From contig OY829537.1 in the NCBI GenBank assembly GCA_963691705.1, positions 58,690,304 to 58,754,303 on the forward strand: 64,000 nt of DNA. Reading direction: 5' to 3'. How positions within the stretch are numbered: position 1 is the first letter of the stretch; every line of letters begins with the position of its first letter. This DNA comes from Viola odorata (lineage: Eukaryota > Streptophyta > Magnoliopsida > Malpighiales > Violaceae). The position numbers and the translations under genes are program-made. The notes under the pieces were generated by a model that worked only from the letters and a program-made list of their open reading frames with translations, ran no database searches and was not told where the DNA came from. This document shows positions 19,502-29,829 of this stretch, one piece after another.

Positions 19502-20875
19502 GTGGGAACCGAACCAGATCCTTCAATAGGTTCTAGTTCAGAACAGTCGAAAAACCCAAGTGACTTACCTTTTCTAAAAGTCGAACCAGTTGAACCTGTT
19601 GTGCCCAACAACAATAATCCAGTAAACATAGCAGATGCTAATGCAAATATGACGTTAAAGGAGTTGAATTCTGGTCGAGAACAGACCGCTCCGATTTGTA
19701 TCAATTATCAACCTATAGCAAATGACTCGATGATAAAAACAAATATTGTTCAAGCTTTAAAGAAATTTTATAGCTTATCTGATGAAAATCCTTATTCTCA
19801 TTTGCATGTGCTATATTGAAGAATGCAATTCATTGAAGCCCCCATAAGTTTTAATCGAGAGAGCAAAATTGAGGGCTTTTCTGTGGACATTGGAAGACAT
19901 TGCAAAATGATGGTTTTTCAGCTTGCCAAAACATACCATCACCGACTGGACACAAATGTTTGAAGTATTTCTAAAAAAATATTTTCCAACTAGCAAAGTA
20001 GGAGCAGCCAGAAAGAATATTTTGACAGGTTTGAAAGGATGCAAGCCACATGCTCGTCACATGGACTAGTTGACCTATCATTGATTCAATACCTCTACGA
20101 TGGAATGCGTCAAGATGACAAGGAGAAGTTAGATGCAGCTAGTGGAGGCGTTATAATGGATCTGACTCCAGCAAGAGCGAGGGAGTTGATAAAAACCATG
20201 GCTAACAATTGCTCTAAAAATAGATTCTCTGAAAGAACTTGTCAAATTAATCAATTAGAAAATGCAGCAATTGAAAATAAACTCACTAAAATGAACTCTA
20301 TTTTGATATCTATGGTTGTAGAAAACTCTCAACAGGCTCCCTCATTCCCTCAACAGGTTAGGACCTGCGGATTGTGCAACCGGATCGACCACCCAATAGA
20401 TGCATGTCCATTACTATAGGATGAAGCGCAAGTCAACGCTATGATGGGATTCAACTAGAACCAAGGTAAGTATAACAATTCCTATACAAATTCTTATAAT
20501 CTAGGTTGGAAAAATCCTTTCAGTTGGGCGCAACAACCTCAAACCCCCTTCAACCTACAAAATTTCCAGCCCAGGCAGCCACAAAATCAGCAACCAAATT
20601 CCATGGTAACAAATCCTATTTCTAGTAATTCATTAGAAGAAACCATGAAACAATTTATACTAGCCACACAAGCACAGAATGCCCAAACTCAAGCTAGTAT
20701 AGCGGATCTAGGGAAACAAATATCACAGATGCCCCTAGCCCTTAGTAAGAAACAAAATGCAGGAAAATTGCCATCCATGACCGAAAACAATCCCAAACAC
20801 AACGTAAGTGCGATAGAGATGAGAAGTAAAAAAGTTTTGCCAAGTGGGGAAAACTTAACTCTAGACTTATAAATT
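19502..20875 (+). pseudogene. Gag of the Athila-like element, fragmented
   Basis: Frames 19502-19819, about 19825-20038, 20039-20419 and 20603-20872 are parts of one Gag. Recognisable pieces are the LIQYLYDGMRQDDKEKLDAAS block (20085-20150), the zinc-finger-like RTCGLCNRIDHPIDACP (20360-20410; CX2C...H...C) and a glutamine-rich segment (20460-20600). Stops occur at 19817, 20417 and near 20457, and a frameshift lies at 19820-20040. It is the particle protein of the family and is not functional here. Confidence 0.75.
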
Positions 20876-21063
20876 GCCGAACCAGAACCGGAGGCAGAAA
20901 TTGATCCAGTTAAGACAGTATCGATAAAGAGCAGCTCAAAAATCCCCATTCAACAAGAAGTGCAGACGACTCCACCACCTTTTCTAGGAAGGTTTGCCAA
21001 GACTAAAAAAGAAAAGGATGACAGGGAGATTTTTATTGTTTTGAGCTAATCAATATTCCTTTA
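20876..21063 (+). other. Gag-protease spacer of the Athila-like element
   Basis: Codons here read EPEPEAEIDPVKT-like acidic residues with stops; no separate gene is seen. Confidence 0.5.
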
Positions 21064-21388
21064 ATGAATGTTATCAATTCCATTCCTAGATACGCTAAAA
21101 TTTTAAAGGATTTATGTACTAATAAGAAGAAACTTGCAGGGGTGGAGCTAATCAATATAGGAGAAAATATTTTGGCGGTACTACAAAAGAAGTTACCTCC
21201 AAAATGCAAAGATGGAGGGATGTTTGCAATACCTTGCAGAATTGGCGAAAAGAGGTTAGAGAAAGCTTTATGTGACCTCGATGCAGGTATTAATGTGATG
21301 CCTTGGAATGTATACAAAACTCTTAATCTAGAACCCTTAAAACCAACTGGAGTGGTTATCCAGTTGGCAGATAGGTCATATATCTATC

Positions 21389-21912
21389 TGATAACAATCA
21401 AGACAACCCTAACGGTGTTACTACACTTGCGGCTCCTGCCGGGACGGATTCCCATAAGTCCCGTAGTATCTCTTCATATCACCCGGAGATCAGCAAAGGA
21501 TTCCTAGGATGGTCGACATCAGCGGAGGGGGGGACTCACGCGTCTCTATACGCACGGCACCATCCCAGCCTAGGGATCCCCGAGGTTATCGCTTTCGGCA
21601 CCCCCGTCAGATATCGCTCATGACGTCACCTACTGGTATCGCTCGTGACGTCATCATCAGACATCGCCTGGACTGTTATCGCCAGGTATCGCCATCAAGG
21701 CCTATAAATACCCCTACTTTTCAAACAGAAGGTAAGATCGAGATCATCTAGCAGAACCTCTGGTTAATTCATACCCCCAAACTGACTTAAGCATCGGAGT
21801 GTCTACGCCGGAGCTCCCCCTCCAGCGCTTTGCAGGTACACCCGACACCGATCACCGCCGTTCCGATCAGACACGACACTAAGTCTTATCAAATCGACAT
21901 TGAATCTTATCA
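21389..21912 (+). mobile_element. solo LTR, 524 bp, TSD CTATC
   Basis: It starts TGATAAC and ends CTTATCA and is flanked by identical CTATC 5-mers (21384-21388 and 21913-21917). No internal region is present, so it arose by recombination between two LTRs. It belongs to the family of the LTR at 3868-4423. It holds two TGACGTCA palindromes 25 bp apart (21621, 21646) and a TATAAATA box at about 21704, giving a plausible promoter. Confidence 0.95.
21621..21653. promoter_or_regulatory. paired TGACGTCA palindromes in the solo LTR
   Basis: Copies at 21621-21628 and 21646-21653, centre spacing 25 bp, as in the related LTR at 4136-4193. They lie 50-85 bases before the TATA-like sequence. Confidence 0.6.
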
Positions 21913-22689
21913 CTATCCCAAAGGTGTAATTGAGGACATTCTAGTAAAAGTATAGGATTTTGTATACCTAACAGATTTTTATATTTTAAACATTGGAAGA
22001 AGATAATTCTGCAAAAGCCATGGATGCGTTGCTAGGACACCCATTTTTAGGAACAATTTACACAATAATAGATGTATTTAATGGATTTTTATCCTTTGAA
22101 TTCGATGGTGCTGTAATTAAATTTAGCATGTACGACGCAATGAAATATCCTAATGATGTACATTCTCTTAATTTCATTGATGTTATTGACCCCTTTGTTC
22201 ACCAAGTGCAGGAACTAAATTTTACAGACCCCTTACATCTTGTTCTCTGCAAGGGAATTGAAGAAGAAGAGATGGTTAAGTTGGAGAAAAGACTAACCAT
22301 TAATTCTGATGTGCAGGTTGTTGTATATGAACTAGAAGTTTCTAGACCGCATCTTGGTGTGATTAAGGTTTCTGAACAACCCATAATTAATAACAAGTTA
22401 CTTCCCTATATTTTACAGGCCCTAGAGATAGAGCTAAAAACACCGCCAACACACTTAAAGTACACCTTTTTAGGCTTAGAATCAGGAACGCTGCTAGTAA
22501 TAATTTCCAACACCTTGAACAAAATGGAAGAAGAGAAGTTGATGTGAGTCCTCCATAAGAACAAAGAAGCAATAGGGTGGACTATTGCAGACATCAAGGG
22601 GATTTCGCCATCAAAATTTATGCACAAGATACATTTGGAGGACGAAAGTAGAACGGTAAGACAACCGCAGAGAAGGTTGAACCCGCCCA

Positions 22690-23435
22690 TGATGTAGGTG
22701 GTAAAGAAAGAAATTTTGAAACTCCTTGATGCAGATGTGATTTATCCCATATCAGATATTTCATGGGTAAGTCCGGTCCAAAAGGTACCAAAGAAAACAA
22801 GAGTGGCGGTAATAAAAGGAAGTGATGGAAACTTGGTCCCTACACGAATTAAGAATGGATAGAGGGTCTGCATTGATTACAGATGCCTCAATGCGGCTAC
22901 AAGAAAAGATCATTTTCCACTCCCTTTTGTTGATCAAATGTTAGAATGATTAGCTGGAAAAACTCACTATTGTTGCTTGGATGGTTTTTCAGGTTTTCAT
23001 CAAATACCAGTCGCACTAGAGGATCAGGAGAAAACCACCTTCACATGCCCATTTGGAACTTTCACATATAGAAGAATGTCATTTGGATTATGTAACGCCC
23101 CTGCTACATTCCAACGGTGTATGGTTAGTATTTTTTCAGATTTTGTGAAAAAAAGTATTGAAGTTTTCATGGACGATTTTACAGTTTATGGGACTTCTTT
23201 TGACCAATGTTTAACCAATCTAGAAAAAATACTAGAGAGATGCATGGAAACTAATCTTGTATTAAATTATGAAAAAATCCATTTTATGGTAGACCATGGA
23301 TTAGTTTTAGGACATATGATCTCCCATAAGGGAATAGAAGTTGATAGACCAAAAATAGAAATCATTGAAAAACTCCCTTACCCATCCTCTATACGCGAGG
23401 TTCGTTCTTTTTTGGGCCATGCATGCTTTTATTGA
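22690..23435 (+). pseudogene. reverse transcriptase of the Athila-like element
   Basis: Domains in order: VKKEILKLLDADVIYPISD, SWVSPVQKVPKK, VCIDYRCLNAATRKDHFPLPF, then in the open frame from 22977 DGFSGFHQIPV, FGLCNAPATFQRCM and the catalytic IEVFMDDFTVYG (FMDD box), ending at EVRSFLGHACFY. Stops occur at about 22695, 22860, 22947 and 23433; most can be explained as TGG, CGA or CAA changed by transition. Motif order is complete, so only point decay has silenced it. Confidence 0.9.
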
Positions 23436-24020
23436 AGATTCATAAAAGATTTTCAAAAATAGTAGAGCCCATGTGTCGTTTATTACAAAAATACATAGAG
23501 TTCAATTTCAATGAAGAATGCAAGAAGGCGTTTAACCATCTTAAGGCTAAACTAACAACAACCCCAATAATCCAAGCACCAGATTGGGAACTGCCCTTTG
23601 AAATAATGTGCGACGCAAGCAATTCAACGGTGGGAGCAGTTTTAGGACAAAAATGAGGAAGAGACTCATACGTTATCCATTATGCCTCAAGGATGCTTAA
23701 TGAAGCCCAGAGAAATTACACAACCACAGAAAATGAGCTTTTAGCAATTATATTTGCTTTAGAAAAATTCAGATCATATTTATTAGGCACTAAAGTAATT
23801 ATTTTCTCTGATCATGCAATATTGAATTTTCTCTTAGCTAAGAAGGACGCTAAACCAAGACTGATTCGGTGGATACTTCTCCTACAAGAATTTGATCTGC
23901 AGATCAAACACAAGAAGGGCAGAGAGAACTTAGTAGCCAACCATTTTAGCAGAATCCCAGCAAGCTCAGGTTTAGAATCACTAAAAGATGAATTCCCAGA
24001 TGAGCACCTATTTCTAGCCA
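23423..24020 (+). pseudogene. RNase H of the Athila-like element
   Basis: The frame 23423-23656 covers the RT-RNase H connection (EPMCRLLQKYIEF, APDWELPFEIMCDASNSTVGAVLGQ) and, after a stop at 23654, the frame from 23693 continues with NEAQRNYTTTENELLAIIFALEKFRSYLLG and KVIIFSDHAILNFLLAKKDAKPRLIRW. The residues expected for metal binding (D in CDAS, E in ENELLA, D in SDHA) are present. It ends at KKGRENLVANHFSRI. Confidence 0.88.
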
Positions 24021-24905
24021 CAGAGTTAAATCCCTGGTATGCAGAGATTGCAAATTTTTTGACAACAAGTAAATTTCCTTTTAATTCTTCTGCATACGAG
24101 AGAGAAAAAATTAAAAGAGATTCTATATTTTATGTATGGGATGAACCTTACCTGTGGAAGCATGGATCAGACCAGGTGATAAGAAGGTGTGTAAGGGAAG
24201 ATGAAATCCCTTCAATTTTAAAATTTTGCTAGCCCACTTTATTTAAAGATAGTTATATCTTTTGTAAATCATGTCCAGATTGTCAAAAAATTGGGAATAT
24301 TAATGTTAGGAACCAAATGCCAATGACATATGTAGTGAGCTGTGAAGTTTTTGATTTTTGGGGAATACATTTTATGGGACCCTTCCCAAATTCATGGGGA
24401 AATTTTTATATTTTATTGGCCCAAACATAAAGGATTGGAGTCAAAGATTGGATGACGCTCTTTGGGCATACCGGACAGCCAGTGGAAATGGAGCATCATG
24501 CTTACTAGGCAATCAGACACTGTAATATAGAGCTGGACAAAGCTGGCTTAGAAAGAAAATTGCAGATCCATGAACTTGAGGAACTTCGAAAAGACGCATA
24601 TGACAATTATCTGATATACAAGGCCAAGACTAAAGCGTACCACGACAAGTTGATTTCAAACAAAACACTCTCTATGGGACAAAACGTTTTGGTTTTTAAT
24701 TCTCAGTTCAGAATCTTTCCTAGTAAGCTTAAGTCTAGATAGAATGGACCCTTTGTCATAACTAATATGTTTCCTCATGGTGTAGTGGAAGTTCAAAACT
24801 TGAAGACGGGACATGCGTTTAAAGTAAAATGGTCAGCGAGTCAAACCATTTTACGAAAGTTTTCAAGAAGAAACAATTGAGGAAGCAAAGGTGGAGGAGC
24901 CACAA
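24021..24905 (+). pseudogene. integrase of the Athila-like element with internal deletion
   Basis: The start includes CVREDEIPSILKFC and a CPDCQK-like half of the zinc site near 24270. The core begins FWGIHFMGPFPNSWGNFYILLA (24355-24420) and then jumps to bases reading KDWSQRLDDALWAYRTA in another frame (24430-24480). The stretch that should hold the second catalytic Asp and the Glu is absent, a deletion of roughly 100 codons at about 24420. The C-terminal part (24560-24830) with KAYHDK, GQNVLVFNSQF and NGPFVITNMFPHGVVEV is present. The enzyme is inactive. Confidence 0.8.
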
Positions 24906-25869
24906 AAAAATTGAGTGAAGAAGAATTCACAATGTCGAGCCTAAGACAATAAAAAAGGGCACTGCATGGGAGGCAATTCATGTTTTAATTTCTCGTTTCC
25001 TTTAGTTTCAATTTCAATAAAACTGACATTTGCTTAGATAAAAACTTATCCCCATTTTCATGAATTTTAGGAAGTACATAAGTCTACAGAAAAGGAAAAA
25101 TAGAATGTGTTCCAGGTGCTGAAAAATTAAAAGTTTTATTGCCACTCCAAAACATCGAACACTATAAAAGCAGACTTAAATCCCATAAACCAACCACTAC
25201 TCCCATAAATAGTTTCCTACACCTTGTTACTGTTTTTACTTTCTTTTGTGTGTGTGTATGCTGTGATTAAAATTCTATTTCACATTGAGGAAAATATGTC
25301 CTATAAGTGTGGGGGAGGATTTTTGTAAATATTTGTTGATGTGTTGGTGTTATGCATGCTGTGTTTTTCTTTTAGTTTGAGTCAGCTATTGTTTTTATTG
25401 AAACTAGAGTCAGTTGTATTTGTTTTAGATTTTTATTTTTAGAGTCAGTTTTTTTCGTTGATTTTTTCAGTTTCATCTTTTTAATTTTTCAATTTTTTGA
25501 GTCAGCCACAGTGTTTTTGTTTTTTTGTTTTTGGTCAAGAACTTCATCCTCCTTACTTTGTTTCAATAATGGAGATACAAATACACTTGACTGATGAACT
25601 CAATGTTTTATTTAAAAGTCATCTCACTTAGTTTAACATTGTCAATGTTGTAAAACATGTGTCCATCCCCGTAGTTTCATGATGAATAATGCTCAAGATT
25701 TAATAATTACTTGAAGGAACACCCTAAACTGTTTTGTCACGAACATGAATAAACTGATTTCCTTAAATGCATAAGTGCTGCTAGTTTTAATTCCTACAAT
25801 GCATGATAAGTCTTTCGCTTTTAATTGTATGATTGCTTGTGTTTTGTTCCACCACCTTGCCCTCATCCC
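24906..25869 (+). other. 3' noncoding region of the Athila-like element, first part
   Basis: No gene is supported. A GTGTGGGGGAGGATTT purine/T junction lies near 25309. GAGTCAG repeats at about 25377, 25408, 25441 and 25499 in T-rich context. Confidence 0.6.
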
Positions 25870-25980
25870 AGATGGAGTTGGTGGTTCGGCACCATCTCCC
25901 ACTTGTCTTGAGATAGAGTTCTGGTTGTCAGTAGTGTGCTAACCCCTTAAGGGCCGAATACTAGTGTCATTGGGTGTGCG
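25870..25980 (+). other. noncoding hairpin module shared with the Ogre-like element
   Basis: A hairpin TGGTG-GTTCGG-CACCA lies at 25879-25894. Downstream come GTGTGCTAACC (about 25935), a CTTA and GGGCCGA (about 25950). The same order of blocks occurs at 60380-60490 in a different retroelement lineage, also in its 3' noncoding region. No function is known to me. Confidence 0.6.
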
Positions 25981-26035
25981 TGAATCATGCATATTTATTT
26001 TTCTTCTAAAGTACTGAAAGTGTATTATTGATTGA

Positions 26036-26190
26036 TTAAAAAGAAGAAAAATAGATGCAAAAATAAAACAACCGCATCAGGCCTGAAAAGAAAAAGAAAG
26101 GCAAATGAAAAAGAGATTGTGCAAAAAGCAATGCAAAGAAAAGAAGGAAAAAAGAGCAACCTCGGCCAAGAAACAGAAAAGAAAAATTTA
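26036..26190 (+). repeat. purine-rich AAAGAAAA tract of the Athila-like element
   Basis: Low-complexity A/G runs such as GAAAAGAAAAAGAAAGG fill this stretch shortly after the hairpin module. The Ogre element has the same arrangement at 60515-60652. Confidence 0.7.
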
Positions 26191-26540
26191 TTATTGTGAC
26201 TATGTGCTGCATTTTAAATTTTGTATTTGCTTGATTGTATGAGAAAATGCTTGTGGGTTAGAAGCTCTTATATCGTTAAGGACTTAATGGATTGACAAAT
26301 TAAAATGCAAATGTTTTGTTCCTTCAAGAGATTGTTGTGTACTTAGCTTATTATTATGGACCTATTGGGATGGATGAATGTTTGTAGTATTGACAAGGAC
26401 TTGTTAATCTGAGATTGAGTTCATAATTGAAGTGTGTCTGTGTCTCTTGTGATAAATTTGGTAGTAAGAGAAGGATGAAGTTTGATATTGAGTGTAGGAA
26501 AATGCTTGTGGACAAGCATTGGGCTAAGTGTAGGGGAATT

Positions 26541-27855
26541 TGATTGTGTGTTTAATTTGATAATTATCTCTACCTAAATACGTATTTTAGATAGAGATAC
26601 TCCTTATTTTGTGTCATTTTCCTCCCTTTTTGAAGAAAAGAAAGAAAAGAAGTTGCAATGCGAAAGTTTGAAGGAAATTGATGTCCAAAAAAGACAAAGA
26701 GGATGTAAGTCGGCTTTGAATTTTAATTCAAAGATCACGGAAACTAATTTTCACCAAGATTCGGGATTTGTTATTTGTTGGATATTTGATTTGATTTGGT
26801 TATTTATTTAGATTTTAAATTTAGATTCAAATACAATTTTTAAACTATGATTTTTTAGGATTTGTTAGAGGATTTTATGGGAGAAAGAACACTATAAATA
26901 CTCTCCCTTACTTTCCCTATTTTCCATCTCATTTTCTAGGAATAAATTTCAGCCTAAACTCTTTGTAAACACCAACTCCGGTTGTCTTCTTCATTGAGGT
27001 AACCAGATTTATTTTTATGCAATTTCTTAATTTCTCATTTTTCATTATTATGTCTATGTCGAGCTAAACGCTCAATTCCTAGCAAAGGCAACAAGGGTTA
27101 TGATTCGTCATCGTTGTGAGATCTAAACACTCTTCTTAGTTTCTGTATTTATGTTTATTCATTCATTAATTTAATGCCAAATTATTCATGTTGTATTTAA
27201 GACTAATCACCTTAGGTTTCAATCTTAATAGTTAATGTAGGTTCAGAAGGCTGCGGATTAGAAAGCCCGAGGAACATAGTAGACAACTAGATCGATCTCA
27301 GTCACAGGCTCTTTGAGACTAGAATGAATGAATAATTAAGTCTAAAGACTATAAGCGTACCTTAGTCTTGGCTTAGAGTAGTATTTCTTTAGTTTTATCA
27401 AATTTTCTAGTTAAATCTTATAAGCGTACCTTAAGGTTCCTAGATGAATTAGGGTTGCTTAATAAGCGTACCTTTAAGTAACTTGTTGTAGGAGGAAAGT
27501 AGGGAATCTAAGCGTAACTGATTGCTATAGCTACTCCATAAATCAGAAACAAACATCCACGAATCAATGATCAACATAATAGAATCATAACATTGTCGTT
27601 GTCTTTGATGGGAGTCTTTTATTATATTTTTCACCAACAATCTATCCTGGACTTGTTCTAGATCAATTTTTACTATTTTAATTTACTTTTAATCATTTTT
27701 CAAAACCAAAACCAAAACCCTGCTATTTTAATTATTTAACAGTCAAAATAAAGTTTTCAAAATTACACCTTTCCCGAGGATCTATTTATAATTTATTTTG
27801 TCATTAGTGTTGAGTTGAAATTACACTTATTATTTGATGGATTTGGCCTCCATTA
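26541..27855 (+). mobile_element. 3' LTR of the Athila-like element
   Basis: It begins TGATTGTGTG or a few bases later, after a PPT-like GTAGGGGAATT. From 27268 to 27855 it matches the split 5' LTR (12870-13022 plus 18893-19354). A short deletion relative to the 5' copy lies at about 27780. The end reads CCTCCATTA where the 5' LTR has CCCATCA. It contains a TATA-like CTATAAATACTC at about 26892. Confidence 0.85.
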
Positions 27856-28241
27856 AATTTACTATAATAAAATACATAGTCAACAATTGTAAGCGTATTT
27901 TTACTACTCCTTAGGTTTTTTCTAAAATGTAATGTCAAAAATGATATTTGTACTCTATCTAACGTATTTTATTTTTTAAAATCTCGATTTAATGTATTGA
28001 TTTAGCCCCTCATTTTATTTTCGCTCACATATGACCTTTGTACTCGAATGATTATTCTTATTTGGACATTCATGCTAATTTCGTCCATTGATAACCATTA
28101 AGTGTCCAATTTAGTATACCACGTCATCTAACGTGTGTAATTTTTCTGACATGTCATTGCAACGTTAGCTAAGATAATATTTAAAAAATGAATTAAAAAA
28201 AAGAAAAGAAAATAGGTTTGGTAACCCATTTACCTATCTCA
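27856..28241. other. AT-rich stretch without recognised gene
   Basis: I see only AT-rich sequence with no coding frame, repeat pair or known terminus. Confidence 0.6.
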
Positions 28242-28873
28242 CTTATCTATCATATAAATTAAAAATCAACCCCGTTTGTCATTCCATTTTCTCAAATCCC
28301 TAACAGAGCACCCACTTCTCTTGCTCTCCCGAAAACATCTAAATCTTGACCTTTTGATCGATTTGGATCTTGTACTTACAGAGATATCTTGGGGATGAAG
28401 AATCTACAGCCCAGGTTGCTGAATCACCTCCATTTTTTCGCGGGTCTCTTCTAATGAGGTTGCTAACCCACTAATCCGACATGATAGATTGGATGTGAGA
28501 AAGCAACATATGCGTCATCGCTGCAAGATCCATATGCATCTGGTTTAGCTTCACTAACATGAGCACGTTCAGAAGGGAGCGCAAGAATTAAGTTTGGGCT
28601 TAAACCAACGGCGGATAAAGTAAAAGAACTTGATGGCCTCAACATGGATCGCCGAAATTCCAACATCCCTGCCATGGCTTAGCTTTCATAAAGCATGTGT
28701 ACATAGAAGGAAGCTTAAATGCCTCTAAAGTTACAAACACAGCAGCAGATTAACAAGAGGAGGGAGCCTTCAGATCTTTTTGGGGAGAGTAATAAGTGAG
28801 TGCTATGTTAGGGATTTGAGAAAATGGAATGAGAAAGCAGGTTGGTTTTTAATTGGCTTAATGATATTTTTCG
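28242..28873. mobile_element. inverted-repeat element with gene-like centre (Pack-MULE-like)
   Basis: Bases 28242-28340 (for example CATTCCATTTTCTCAAATCC, 28281-28300) recur as reverse complement at about 28783-28873. Long terminal inverted repeats around a non-repeat, more GC-rich centre is the layout of MULE-type elements that have captured host sequence. The centre has a minus-strand 70-aa frame (28675-28463) beginning MAGMLEFRRSMLRPSSSFTL that I do not recognise. TSDs were not resolved. Confidence 0.55.
28463..28675 (-). CDS. short unrecognised frame, possible captured gene fragment
   Basis: The 70-residue minus-strand frame has a Ser/Arg/Leu-rich start and SERAHVSEAKPDAYGSCSDD in the middle. 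It lies between inverted repeats and has no neighbours. It may be an exon fragment of a host gene; translation is unsupported. Confidence 0.25.
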   Translation of the reverse strand: MAGMLEFRRSMLRPSSSFTLSAVGLSPNLILALPSERAHVSEAKPDAYGSCSDDAYVAFSHPIYHVGLVG

Positions 28874-28875
28874 TC

Positions 28876-29083
28876 TCTACTTAGTAAAATTGTTTAATCA
28901 CATCCTCTACAATATTAATGTACATAAACATCCCTTTACTTTTGAAATAGGACATTTTTCATCCCTTCCTTAAAATGATTCTACTTAGTAAAATTGTTTA
29001 ATCACATCCTCTACAATATTAATGTACATAAACATCCCTTTACTTTTGAAATAGGACATTTTTCATCCCTTCCTTAAAATGAC
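28876..29083. repeat. perfect 104-bp tandem duplication
   Basis: The unit 28876-28979 starting TCTACTTAGTAAAATTG is repeated without visible change at 28980-29083. Confidence 0.95.
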
Positions 29084-29770
29084 ATGTGGCAAAAACAAAA
29101 AACAAAAAACAAATAGCCCACCAACTTTTCCCCATTAGATAATTTACCCACCAACTTTTGCCCTTGCCCAACATTACCACCTTGCATTGTTGGATAATAT
29201 ACCCATCAATATTTGCTTTGTTAGTCAATTTTCCTACCAGATCACCCACTTATCAACAAATATTTTGCGAGCCCCACTAACGACGTTACGGTTTCGATTT
29301 TGGATCAATTTCCTCCGTTAACTCGAAAAAAGATCACCAAAATGGTCATAAAATGAAATCTTAAACATTTTTTTGAGGTTTTCTAGTCTTTTGACTTTCT
29401 TTAATCTTATTCTATTTTTCCAATTATTATAAAGCATCACCAAAATTTTAAATTATTTTCTTTCAAATTTTGATATTTTTTTAGACTTTTAAAAAACTTT
29501 TATATTTTTTTGAGACTTTTTTGTATTTTTTCCCAAAACAACGTCGTTTTTGCACAACTACAAAAACGATGTCATTTATGACCAATTTGGCATTCTTTTA
29601 GATAACGAAGAAAATTTGAGCCAAATTCGAAACCCTAACCTCGTTAATGGGACCTGAAAAAAAATTGTTGATAAGTGGGTGTTCGGGTGGTAAAATTGTC
29701 TAACAGAGAAAATTTTGGTTGATGAATTGTCTAACGGCACAAATCCTGGTGGTAGTTTTGTGCATTCATC
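29084..29770. mobile_element. foldback (long inverted repeat) element
   Basis: Sequence around 29226-29320 (CACCCACTTATCAACAA, then CCCACTAACGACGTTACGG) returns as diverged reverse complement at about 29600-29700, and weaker matches continue outward to about 29130 and 29765. At 29542-29575 an inner hairpin pairs ACGTCGTTTTTG with CAAAAACGATGT. No transposase is seen. A non-autonomous MULE or other foldback element is likely. Confidence 0.6.
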
Positions 29771-29829
29771 ATTTTTTTCAAAATTCTATTTTTTCTTTAT
29801 GCTACTATTAAGGTGAATAAGGTGGAGTT

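Larger units (their letters stand above)
21064..22547 (+). pseudogene. Athila-like protease and following region, split by a solo LTR
   Basis: The frame from 21064 has KDLCTNKKKL, a zinc-free PPKCKDGGMFAIPC segment and the catalytic region LCDLDAGINVMPWNVY (D-A-G), then stops matching at the LTR inserted at 21389. Past 21917 the same protein resumes with KGVIEDILVKV and then GHPFLGTIYTIIDV at 22035-22080, continuing to 22547. A stop (tag) lies at about 21953. The host frame is restored in register if the LTR and one TSD are removed, which shows the insertion is later than the coding sequence. Confidence 0.8.
19355..27855 (+). mobile_element. Athila-like Ty3/gypsy element: internal region and 3' LTR
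   Basis: The primer site TGGCGTCATTGTCGGGGA (19358-19375) is a decayed form of the tRNA-Asp-type site known from Athila elements. It is followed by gag (19502-20875), protease (21064-22000), RT (22690-23435), RNase H (23450-24000) and an internally deleted integrase (24050-24900). A long noncoding 3' region, a PPT (GTAGGGGAATTTGA at about 26530) and a 3' LTR (26541-27855) complete it. All frames carry stops. A solo LTR of another family splits the protease. The whole copy is old and inactive. Confidence 0.88.
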
